This document shows positions 55,073-64,000 of a DNA stretch of 64,000 nt, piece by piece; within the stretch, counting starts at the first letter, position 1; the number at the start of each line of letters is the position of its first letter. The stretch spans positions 434,001 to 498,000 of the forward strand of contig WWBZ02000002.1 of assembly GCA_011503125.2 (NCBI GenBank), read 5' to 3'. The position numbers and the translations under genes were made by a program. The notes below the pieces were generated by a model, which worked only from the letters and a program-made list of their open reading frames with translations, was not told the origin of the DNA and did not search any database. The stretch comes from Botryosphaeria dothidea (Eukaryota > Ascomycota > Dothideomycetes > Botryosphaeriales > Botryosphaeriaceae).

Positions 55073-56221
55073 ATGGTCTCCTACTCCGCCACCCCCGAGC
55101 AGAATGCTGCTGCCCTTGACTATTTTATCCAACTCCCGGTCTCCAAGGAGATGATCGCCTACCTGGCGCGCAAGGCATCGGAAGTCATTCGCTGCGAGTC
55201 CACTGCCCAGCAGGGAAATGTCAACAAGAACCTTCCCCCCACGCCTCCCGCTACGCCTCCCCAGATCCATGCTCAGACGTTCAGCCGCGAACCCTCCCTG
55301 CCTTCCATCGAGGCCTTCATCACTTCCCTTGTTGACAAGTCGCATGTTGGTGTTGCTACCCTCATGAGCTCTCTTGTCTACCTCGCGAGGCTCAAGTCAC
55401 GTCTACCACCCGTCGCCAAGGGTATGCGCTGCACCGTTCACAGAATCTTCCTCGCATCCCTGATCTTGGCTGCGAAGAACCTGAATGACTCGTCTCCTAA
55501 GAACAAGCATTGGGCTCGCTACAGCTCCGTTCGCGGCTACGAGCACTTTGGATTTTCCCTCACCGAGGTCAACCTCATGGAGAAGCAACTTCTCTTCCTC
55601 CTCGATTGGGATCTTCGCATCAACCAGGATGACCTCTACTTCCACCTGGAGCCTTTCCTCGCACCCATTCGCGACTACCAGGTTCGCCAGGCCGAGCGTG
55701 CTCAGCAGCTCAAGAGGATCAAGCAAATCCGCGAGCTCCAGACTTTCTATCACGAGAACGGCCACCACGTTACTCTCGAGTACTGTGCCCATCAGCTCAA
55801 AAATGGCAACATTACGCCGCCCACCGAGCACAGCAACCCCTATTCGAGGTATCGCCTCGACGCGAGCCGCCCCTCCACCAGCAGCACTTCTCGATCATCA
55901 TCTCGCATGCCATCGCTCTCGCCACCTCAGCGGTCCGGCTCGGCTGCGTCGTCTCACTCGGACCTGTCTAGCAGCACCGAGTCGACGCCTAGCTCGATCT
56001 ATCACTCGGAAATGCCGTCGGTTCAGCGCTACGACAGCGCCACCGGCGCCGCGGTGGTGCTCATGCCACAGGCGCCTCCTAAGGCGTACAAGGCTATGTA
56101 CCACACCAACCTGCCTCTGCCGATGGAGCAGCAGCTCGCGGATGGCGAGAAGCCGGCGAAAAAGCCAAAGACCAGTGGTGGCTTCTTTGCCCGCTTTCTC
56201 GGTACCGCTGCTGCCCGCTGA
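55073..56221 (+). CDS. Pho85-type (Pcl1/2-like) cyclin
   Basis: 382 aa, intronless from ATG 55073 (MVSYSATPEQNAAALDYFIQ). The cyclin box spans about residues 75-195: SLPSIEAFITSLVDKSHVGV, TLMSSLVYLARLKSRLP, CTVHRIFLASLILAAKNLND, SPKNKHWARYSSVRGYEHFG, EVNLMEKQLLFLLDWDLRIN. The HRIFLASLILAAK helix and the NxxW insert mark the Pcl1/Pcl2/Pcl9 class, which activates the Pho85/PhoA kinase in morphogenesis and G1, rather than the Pho80 or Clb classes. The tail is Ser-rich with SP/TP sites, possibly for turnover by SCF ligases such as the Cdc4-type protein in this window (inference). It sits behind a long C/T-rich leader. Confidence 0.9.
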   Translation: MVSYSATPEQNAAALDYFIQLPVSKEMIAYLARKASEVIRCESTAQQGNVNKNLPPTPPATPPQIHAQTFSREPSLPSIEAFITSLVDKSHVGVATLMSSLVYLARLKSRLPPVAKGMRCTVHRIFLASLILAAKNLNDSSPKNKHWARYSSVRGYEHFGFSLTEVNLMEKQLLFLLDWDLRINQDDLYFHLEPFLAPIRDYQVRQAERAQQLKRIKQIRELQTFYHENGHHVTLEYCAHQLKNGNITPPTEHSNPYSRYRLDASRPSTSSTSRSSSRMPSLSPPQRSGSAASSHSDLSSSTESTPSSIYHSEMPSVQRYDSATGAAVVLMPQAPPKAYKAMYHTNLPLPMEQQLADGEKPAKKPKTSGGFFARFLGTAAAR

Positions 56222-59203
56222 TCAAGCATTGCTTTGCGGATGTTTGGATTTTCTTATTCTCTTTTCTTTCCCTTGCTTCACTGCTGTTCTTTCAGCGAGC
56301 ATGATCGGAGCACACAAGCACAGTCATACGAACGAGCGATGACGGGGTCGAAAACCACGGACGAGGACGAAGAACGAAGGAATGAAACGATGTGGATGAC
56401 AGCGATACGACTTGATTGAGTCTCCTGGCGGTTTTCTCCTTCAACTCACGAAGACACCCTCTGTCGCACGAAACCACTGGATGGTCGTGCTTTTCATTTG
56501 CATTCATTACATGCATTGGGATGGCGTTTACCATGGCTGATCACGGCCATGGTTGGATTGGTGTTTTACGGTGGGGTTTGGATCTAATTTTTTTGTTTTC
56601 TCTTGCATCAGTTAGAGGCAAGTAAAGAGAGATGCATGGTATGGCATGGCATGGCATGGCATGGCACGGAGAATTCATAGGGATTCGACCAATTTACAAA
56701 GACTGCGGCACTACCTTGCTGTGGTCGACAGCATTTGCATCGGATAATGCTGAATACCAATAAAGAAACGAAATGAGATGACTCTCTAAAGACAAAAACC
56801 TCATTATCCCGCATTGCTCGTGATACTCTTCATACTTACTGCTAACACATGAAAGGGGGGCACGGCATGTCAGCCTAGGCTACACATACTGGGTAGCGAG
56901 CCTTGGCCGCGTCTCGGTGGAAGAGTGTCTGGTGTGGCTTACTGACCATGTAACAGCCTGGCAGCCTGATAGCCACTCGTTCGTCTGCTCTAAAAATTTA
57001 GCCCCTCTCGCGAGGCTTTGCTTCAAGCAGGGCATTATCTCTTTCGTTGAACCCATGTTGATCAACATTTCGCCTTGTGCCCACTGACAAGCGCACTTTG
57101 TCGCGACATGCAGGGAGGCGGAGGCGGCGAGGACTTTTCCGCACAACACAGCCACTTGGCTCCGTCTCTCCGTCTCGACCGGTATTTTCTGAGCTCTGCC
57201 TCTCGCTAACGACACCATCCCTGCCCAGGGTTTCCTCGCTCATAGCCTACCAACCCTCAACGGGAATAGGGATCGGCGCAAAGCCCCCCGGCAAACTTAC
57301 CGGTCAGCATGTCTTTTTTCATGCGACCCGCACACCTGCTGAAAGAAAAATCCTTGCACACTGCAGATTGTAGTAACATAGCAGCGGAACCACTTTCTCA
57401 CTTTTCCTACCATGTAGTGTAACCATTTCCTTGGCTTGGCTTTATTTCCGCCTTGCTCTACCACCTACCACAAAGGCTCGTCGTTAAGACAAGGATGCTG
57501 CGAACTAAGCAACCAGCCAGGCCTTGCATTCTGCGTGCTACCCAGGCGATTTAATTTTGTCGTATCTGACCCGTCTACACGGGCGAAGATGGATCCGGAA
57601 TCTGCATCTACCGGGGAAGAAAAAGAAAAGGGAGAGCAATCGGAAAGGGAAAGGACGCGGTTGCACAATGAGGATTCACGCCACAGTGAAGACCTAAAAG
57701 GGTACCCGCAGGGTGACAAGAATAAATCAAGCCTTGCGCGCCTTGGTTGCTGACAAACATCGCCGTTTGCGGACATGATGGGAAGAAGAACGCTCGCTCC
57801 TGCGTCGGAGGTTCGTGGTGTTGTCTGGATCGCTGCCAACTACAAGCTGCGCACGGGCTTTTGGGAGAGCTATCGCGACCATCAGGCAGGCATGCAGGTT
57901 GACTGCTCACGTGTGTGTTGCGGATGTCGAATGGCAAAAAGGCGGTCAGGTTGGTGGCATGCGCAGTGGCGGCCTGAGCGACGGGGTTGTTGACAGCATT
58001 TCACGATGTGCAGCAGGCTGTCGGTCGGAATCCTTCAGGTATGTGCGAGTTCCTTGGTGTGAGCGGAAGCTAAGACTTGTGTGTAAAGGTTTCTGGTGGT
58101 CCTTGCTGGACCGTCCTCCCGCTTGCCAACAGACGCTGTGATGAGACGATGATGACTGCTGCCGCTGCAACGAGGACCGTGGTTCTTTGCTGACTGGCGC
58201 ACGCCTCACAATGTGGAGAAGACTCATCCGCCGATCGCGTGTTGGGTAATGGTGATCAAAGCATCTGCGTGTTGGCGTTGTCTGGCGCGGCACTGGCTTG
58301 TGGGACCGAGTCTCATGTGGAGCGGGTTGCGAGGTGCACATACGGTTGGCTTTGGTACAATCAATATATGTCCGTTCAACCTGTGGGGCAGGATTTGGAA
58401 GGATTCGAGTAGAAGGCTGTGCAAGCCTCATGCCAGCCGCAAACGGAAGGATGCCTCAGGCAAAAGCTCGGTCCTTATCTTGGGGCGGATGTCGGCAAGC
58501 ACGCCCGCTTGTCACCGGGAATGGAAGGCGGGGTCGCGGGGGCGGCAACGACTTCACTGCCTTTGCTTGTCGCCAACAAAGTGGGGATTGCTTTCCTGGG
58601 AGTCGACGATATCTTGGACCCGACAGTCTTCGATACCAGTGGTGATGAGTCTTATCGTGCTGACAGCAAAGCTCGATATCAGAGCCAACGCTCAGAAGTC
58701 TGGAAGCGAGCCGCCGCTCCGAGCACGTCACGTTGCCCCGCACTGACTCATCTCACAACAACCACGGCAAAGCTCTCACAACACAAACAGCTACCCAGAG
58801 CTCGGTCTTAGTCTGCTTTGAGCGGTGCAGTCTTCAGTAGACGCCCGTGGTCTGGCGCGCCAAGTATCAGCAGAATTGACTGTAAGCACTCCGTTCTCGC
58901 ATTTCTTCTGCGGTACGTGCTGTGGATGCCCAGGCGAACTGCTTCATCCTCATCCGAAACAGCTTTATGGCCCTTTGTGGCACATACTAGATTGATTGAA
59001 ATTGCTCTACTACCAGCTCTTGAGCCATTGGTATCAACGACAGCTGACCAGTTCTCTCTTGATCCATTAACCACAATATTTCGTCTACTTATACTGCACC
59101 GAGAATTTGGGTAGAATTGAGCCCACACTAACATGGTCTTACATTCAGGGCCTTTCACAGTCTCCATTCGCCCTAGCAATCCCCCATCATTCCAAATCCA
59201 ACA
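56222..59203. other. 3 kb without a supported gene
   Basis: Holds the cyclin 3' UTR and a pentanucleotide repeat (56635-56667). Many short overlapping frames follow, for example 58213-58746 + and 58808-59179 -, none with a recognisable motif or splice structure. Confidence 0.5.
56635..56667 (+). repeat. (ATGGC)n pentanucleotide microsatellite
   Basis: Six ATGGC/ATGGT units, about 415 bp past the cyclin stop codon. Confidence 0.9.
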
Positions 59204-60231
59204 ATGGCAGACGCAAGCGGCTTCAGCGTACGACCGCCAAAGAGCTCCGACGAAGTATTCTCTCTATGGTGGCCGCACATGCAATCTCTAGGCTGGGTAA
59301 GAAGAAACCCCTTTCCCGTCTCTCCAACCATTTTTCTCACGCAAGTGCTCATTGGGAAAAGAACCGCTCCGACAAAGACCACGCCACGCACTGGCACTCC
59401 TCCCGTGGCGGTTACCTCGTGCTAACCCACAAAGACACCTCGGGAGAAAGGCCAGTCGGCCTCGTCCTGCCCATCATCTATCCCAACAAGACCGGCTGGG
59501 TCGGCTTCTTCGTCGTCGAAGAGGCGTACCGCGGCACGGGCGGCGGCCGCCTTCTCTTCCAAGCCGCGCTCGACACCTTCAAGCAGCATGGCGTCGAGCA
59601 CGTCGGGCTCGACGGTGTCCTTCAGCAGATACCCACGTACCAGCGGCGGGGGTTCGTCGAAGCAGGGCGGGTGAAGTTGATGGTCACGAAGCCGATCCGG
59701 GAATTGGCTGTCCCCGCGCAGATTTCCGAGGAAATTGAGGCACCTGTGCATCTGAGATTACTGAAGGACGTCAAGCCGGCTGCTGTGGAGGCGATGGATG
59801 AGAAGGTGGCGGGGTTGAAACGCGCGGACTTGTGGACAAAAGAGCTTCTGACCTCGCGGCCGGACGCTTGGGGCTCAGCAATCGAGGGAGAGGATGGCGA
59901 AGTGCTGGGATTCATCCTCGTAAGGTCTTGTGAGAACGGCTACCGCATCGGGCCTCTCTACGTCGGAAAAAGGAGTTGGGCCAAGGTGTTGTTGTGGGAC
60001 GTCATGAAGAAGATCAAGCATCTGGACACGGTGGCGGAAGACAGTTCCCTTATTGCTGAGGTTTGGGGTGAGAATGCCGACGCTATTGGGCTGTTTGAGG
60101 AACTTGGTTGGGAGTATAGCGGTGTTGATTATGCACGTATGTGGCTGGATGGCAAGGATACGGCAGCTCAGAAGAAGGGGGCGGTGGCCGATACGCAGGC
60201 CTTTGCTTGGTTTGACGCCGGCGAAGGCTGA
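59204..60231 (+). CDS. GNAT-family N-acetyltransferase with a second C-terminal domain
   Basis: Exons 59204..59296 and 59362..60231, 320 aa; the 65-base intron joins MQSLGW to NRSDKDHATHW in phase 0. The GNAT core covers about 40-145, with the acetyl-CoA loop in VEEAYRGTGGGRLLFQAAL and the following HGVEHVGLDGV and PTYQRRGFVEAGR strands. The second half (about 165-300; DLWTKELLTSRPDAWGSAIE, GFILVRSCENGYRIGPLYVG, GLFEELGWEYSG) resembles the extra domain of YitH/HolE-type acetyltransferases. Substrate unknown; probably a small-molecule acetyltransferase. Confidence 0.88.
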
Positions 60232-60535
60232 TACACATCTAGAAAGAACTTCCGGGAGTACATCAAGCATAGATCAAGCGACGTATAATAAGTTATGTGA
60301 TTAGCTATCCCACGTTGTATTGAATACTGATTTTGTATGCTTTCATTGACCAAGTGACTATGGGATTACGACGTCGGCATGTAAGGAAATACAAGGTATG
60401 CCCTGATCGCGGATAGATGACACGCCAACGTAACTCATAATTCAATGTGAACATGTATGTCTGACGGTTTCACCCATCTCGCATGCACATTTACGCGTGC
60501 AACTGCAAGAGCCTTTTGGAACTGAGGCTGTGATT
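60232..60535. other. Intergenic, between convergent 3' ends
   Basis: 304 bp, AT-richer. No feature beyond probable 3' UTRs. Confidence 0.6.
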
Positions 60536-62254
60536 TTAAGGAAGGCCACGGCCATGACGCGGGAAAGATTTGCGAACATCAGCTGGGCCTGTGGAACGAC
60601 GACCAAATTCTTGGTGGGAGCGCCTCGATCTGTGAGGATGGATCGGCGGAGGCGTCGAGCGGCGAAAACGAGGACCACGAGCTACAGGGCGGTCTCTATA
60701 GTCCTCTCCCTCGTCTGACTTGTATCGGCCCATGTATCTATTGGTGCGAGTGCGCTTGGGAAAGGGTTCTGAAAGTGAGCCGTGTCGGTATACACCCCGG
60801 CCACCATGGCATGGGTCGTGTCCCACGCGGGCTTGCTGAGCTTCAGGAAGTCTGTATATGAGCGTCAGCTATGACCAAACTCCCCTTTTCTCCTGAATAT
60901 GAAAATGGATCGAGGAGGGTGCAAAAACTGAAGAACGTGTCGGTAATCCCAATCGGAGGATGCGGTGGTTTTGGTATTGCTGCTGATTGTGCAAGTGTAT
61001 TGAGGTTCCAACGAAAGAGCTGTCTGGATCCAGGTATAGCTTCAAGCTTTCTTTGGCATGGCCGATCAAATGCCGTCTTCGGCGTAAACTGTCGGCTACC
61101 TAATCCACATGTACGGCATGTTTGGACTTACCGCTCAGTCCTTCCAGGGCGGACTACAGCATTTCTTTTTCCCATCTTCAAAGTATTCTCATCGTCGCAC
61201 CATTGATCAGGGGTAATTGCTTGCTTCGAGGTCGACATACTTGGCGAGTCATGATTGTGCAGCTGTCCTGTGGGCTCAATAGAAGATTCGATGCGTGAAT
61301 CCTCAAGCTCTTTCTCCGACCTGACGATGTTCTGCTTTGCGCGATATATCTCCAGTTTCTTATCTCTGTACTGGGAATCATACAATCCGGTAGCCTCGAG
61401 CCACTGAGGAATGTACTTCTGATACTCCGGCTTGATATGACCCTCCTCCGTGTGCGAAACGCTGCAGTCGGGAGCTGAGTTGATGTTGTAATAATTGATC
61501 CCAAGTCCAGCAGCACGATCGCTTGCTGAGGAGGACATGGAGGTGTCTGCAGCATTTCGCGATGTTTCTCCCGATGTTTCGGATATCTCACCGGTCTCTC
61601 GAGAGGACTCACGAGCCCTATCTGAAAGGCCTTTGTTCTTCTCCTCACTGATCAATTGTTCGACATCATCCCTCGTCGGCATCTGGGGAGGCCCCGGAGC
61701 TCGGGAACCACTTTCGGATGTGGTACCTCTGTTGTTCTCATGTGATCCTGGCGATTGCGACTTCTTAATGCTGGAAACGATAGTGCCACGCAAACGAGCT
61801 TTGAGTTCGGCCTCTCTCTCGATAGTGGACTTGGGACGTGTGAACCGATTATCCTTTCAGAATACGTGTAACCCTTTTCTCATGTTGGCATGTTTGGAGA
61901 ACTTACTTTCTCCGCATGGCCGGTCTTGGGCTGTGAAGTGACGCCGGAAGCTACAACGCGAAAATGGTGGGTTTGAGCGATGGAGAGAGACTGAGCATAG
62001 CCTGTCTGCTGGGTTGGGTTGTAGGGCTCAAAGGAGTACCGCAGGCTTCTGTTGGTTTGGTTGGAAAGCTGGTTCAAGTGCTGCACCTGCATTCTGCCGT
62101 CGGGAGGGAGCTGCTGTTCGTCAGAGCCCTGAAGGTTCTGTACCCAGTGCTGCTGGCCGTAGAGACTAGTCGTGTTCATGGCACTGTAGTCATAGACCGC
62201 AGCGCCGTTCGGCATGTTGACCCGACCAAACCGGGGTTGCCAAGAGTTGTACAT
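60536..62254 (-). CDS. Conserved-type fungal protein with WLEATG motif and Arg-rich tail
   Basis: Exons 62254-61907, 61853-61132 and 60851-60536, 461 aa; phases agree. The start MYNSWQPRFGR is Gln/Asn/Tyr-rich. The middle is charged and Ser-rich, with a short conserved-looking helix KYIPQWLEATGLYDSQYRDK then KLEIYRAKQNIVRSEKELED, a pattern I recall from several uncharacterised ascomycete nuclear proteins (memory, not checked). The tail is rich in Arg, Pro and His (GPRFRRSTPPPIHPHRSRR), which suggests RNA binding (inference). The second intron is long (280 bases) but has a clear GCTGAC branch site just before its acceptor; a small internal exon cannot be excluded. Confidence 0.72.
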
Positions 62255-63432
62255 TGGGCCGAGATAGTATGAAGGCGCATGTGCTCAACAAGTTGGTGGC
62301 CAGAATGGACGCGTGATCAAGTCATCGGAAGATGCGCGGACGGAAGTGAGCGATGAGGGCAGGCTTGAGAATTCGAAGACGGGTGGCGCAGACAGACATG
62401 CGTTTGCTAGAAAGAAAGGTTCGATGAGTTTGAGAAGCTGCAGGCAAGCGCTAGAGCGAAGGCAATGGCCACGGGAGGCATGAAGCGACGGCGGGGAATA
62501 TGTGACGGCTTGCTTCTCAATGCGAGCTATAGCAACAACCCTGACGATGTTGCACACAAATTGCATGGCGAGAATGTAAGGGCGAAGGCGCTGCTGCTGC
62601 CGCCGAAGAGGGTAAACAACGCTCAGGCTTAGTCAAGCGACCAGATACTCGTGACGTCATTGGCTCCCGACGCGTTTGCCTGCCGCTTCGGTGCCTTTGC
62701 AACTGATCTCGCAGTGGTACGTGCAATCAAAAAACATCAAATGACCCGGAAGGCGTTTGAACAAGCTGATCATTCCGGACGTGAATATGTACGCTACCCC
62801 AATATTACTCCAATCCCTCAGAATGCCTCCTCTCCCAGAGAACCGCCAATAATGGTCCGGTCAATGAATCCAGCGAAAGGAATATCCCCAGTTCCGTTCC
62901 CCCTGAAGCGAGATATAACGTGTAAAAGTACAGAAAGCCTACCCGTGCACAAAATGGTGTTGTGGTAAAAATCATGACTGTGGTTCCTCGCATGGTCCTT
63001 GTCTGCTCTCCAATGCCGCGCCAACAACACCTACGCCCACATACCACAACCAGTAGAACCATCTCTATAACTGTGCATTTTGCCTTCTTTGGCCGTGAGT
63101 CGTTGCGTGCTGCTGTTGTCGTAACATTCGTGAGCTTCGTGGATGATGCTGGGCTGGTGAACAAAGAAAATGGAAGGAAGGCCAATAATGAAAAGGGAAA
63201 GAGGAGCGGAAGCGGAAACCCGGAGAGAGAAAAAAGCCAGAGACCCAACCAACTGACTCCCACCTACCCCAAATACGCCTGAGGAAAATAAATTCCGACT
63301 CAGAAACAGTCGGAAGTAAAATAGCAATCGGTTTTCATAAGGATCCAACACCGCCAATCGTGCACCAAGAGAGATACGGTGCGTCCGGCAAGCCTCGGCC
63401 GGGAAGGAACAAATCCAACCGCATGCGCTTTT
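62255..63432. other. Spacer between two minus-strand genes
   Basis: 1.2 kb holding the promoter of the gene to the left and the 3' UTR of the gene to the right. Short frames on both strands show no motif. Confidence 0.55.
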
Positions 63433-64000
63433 TCACAGCCAGAAGTCACCAGAATCCTCTTTCTTCTCAGGACTTAGTCTCTTCTCCAATTCACCACCAA
63501 ACCCCAAGCTAGGGATCTCAACCTTAGGAGTTTGAATTTGAGGCGGTGCCTCCTTCTTTTTCCTTGGGGCCGTCTTTTTGGGAGACCCTGGCTTGTCCTC
63601 GCGCGGGCCCATACGAACATCCTTAACCTCCCAGCCATCCGCAACTGCTGCCTTGACCCAGGTCTTGAGGCCATCGTGGACTGCACCGTAGAACTTCTCC
63701 TTGCACGTCCGCAATTGCCCACCCATGACTTTCTCAAATCCTGAGGACCGAAGTTCTTGGCGCAGATCATTACGTTCCTCGATGGTCGGAAGAGAAGCCA
63801 GAAGACCATTCATAAGGTCAAGATGCGTCGAAATGTAGTTTGTTGCATCCCACTCAACTCCTCCGACATACGGAGCCGCAGGAACTGGAGGACGGGGCTG
63901 AGGGAAGTGTCTTTGGGCGTAGCTCTGATTGTCCAGGGAGAAATTTTCGCGGTCAGTCTCAGCAGCTTCTGGTCCAAGGGGAATCACATTCAAGTGATGT
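63433..64000 (-). CDS. C-terminal part of a protein, possibly formin-GBD-like (5' end off window)
   Basis: Open from the right edge to the stop at 63433-63435, about 188 residues visible. A folded part reads WDATNYISTHLDLMNGLLAS, LPTIEERNDLRQELRSSGFE, KVMGGQLRTCKEKFYGAVHD, GLKTWVKAAVADGWEVKDVR and is followed by a Lys/Pro-rich tail ending DSGDFWL. The helical pattern with RTCxxxFYGAVHDxLxxW reminds me of the end of fungal formin GTPase-binding-domain proteins (such as the Rid1 type), but I hold this loosely. No start codon is within the window. Confidence 0.65.
   Translation of the reverse strand, partial: HHLNVIPLGPEAAETDRENFSLDNQSYAQRHFPQPRPPVPAAPYVGGVEWDATNYISTHLDLMNGLLASLPTIEERNDLRQELRSSGFEKVMGGQLRTCKEKFYGAVHDGLKTWVKAAVADGWEVKDVRMGPREDKPGSPKKTAPRKKKEAPPQIQTPKVEIPSLGFGGELEKRLSPEKKEDSGDFWL

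Noticed and set aside
1..64000. CRISPR arrays, insertion sequences, retrotransposon or viral genes, rRNA
   Set aside because: None seen: no regularly spaced direct repeats, no transposase, reverse transcriptase or integrase motifs, and no rRNA-like sequence.

Overview
The window is nuclear DNA of a filamentous ascomycete (Pezizomycotina). The signs are genes split by many short introns of about 40-100 bases with GT...AG ends and CTAAC/CTGAC branch sites, Ser/Pro-rich proteins, a Zn2Cys6 regulator, a hybrid histidine kinase and fungus-specific families. The class (perhaps Dothideomycetes) is a guess. There is no bacterial operon, CRISPR array or recognisable transposon. I joined exons by hand from splice sites and reading phase; the exon lists are in the entries.

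Layout. 1-1.6 kb (+): 3' part of a Cys-rich extracellular-type gene. 2.5-5.8 kb (-): large Ser-rich protein of unknown function. 5.8-10.2 kb: no supported gene. 10.2-10.8 kb (-): dynactin p27-like subunit. 11.2-13.8 kb (-): meiotic HORMA protein Hop1 in ten exons, with a PHD finger and one GC-AG intron. 16.2-19.7 kb (+): Cdc4-type F-box/WD40 protein. 20.2-24.2 kb (-): NRPS-like adenylation-thiolation-reductase enzyme. 24.7-26.5 kb (+): NCS1 permease. 27.0-28.9 kb (-): Zn2Cys6 factor. 29.8-33.7 kb (+): GAF hybrid histidine kinase. 34.9-36.5 kb (-): hydantoinase/dihydropyrimidinase. 37.3-39.1 kb (+): N-carbamoyl-D-amino-acid hydrolase fused to a hydantoin racemase. 39.4-40.3 kb (-): Ser/Thr-rich surface-type protein. 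40.9-43.2 kb (-): BRAP2/Etp1 RING-UBP protein. 43.5-44.9 kb (-): secreted Cys-rich protein. 46.4-48.1 kb (-): Gpi18 mannosyltransferase. 49.3-51.4 kb (+): conserved unknown. 55.1-56.2 kb (+): Pcl-type cyclin. 59.2-60.2 kb (+): GNAT acetyltransferase. 60.5-62.3 kb (-): conserved unknown. 63.4 kb to the end (-): partial gene.

The most interesting part is 24.2-39.1 kb. A hydantoinase and a fused carbamoylase-racemase are divergently transcribed from a 723-bp spacer that holds six GATA-factor (HGATAR) sites in 124 bp. Together the enzymes would supply the three steps of the bacterial hydantoin route: racemise the 5-substituted hydantoin, open the ring, and remove the carbamoyl group to give a D-amino acid, CO2 and ammonia. 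About 8 kb away lies an NCS1 permease, from the family that carries allantoin, uracil and hydantoins. Its promoter also has six HGATAR sites in about 200 bp. A Zn2Cys6 factor and a sensor kinase lie between. My inference is a nitrogen-scavenging module for cyclic ureides under AreA-type GATA control. The rest of the window is mostly housekeeping: meiosis, cell cycle, ubiquitin, GPI-anchor synthesis and dynein-dynactin transport.
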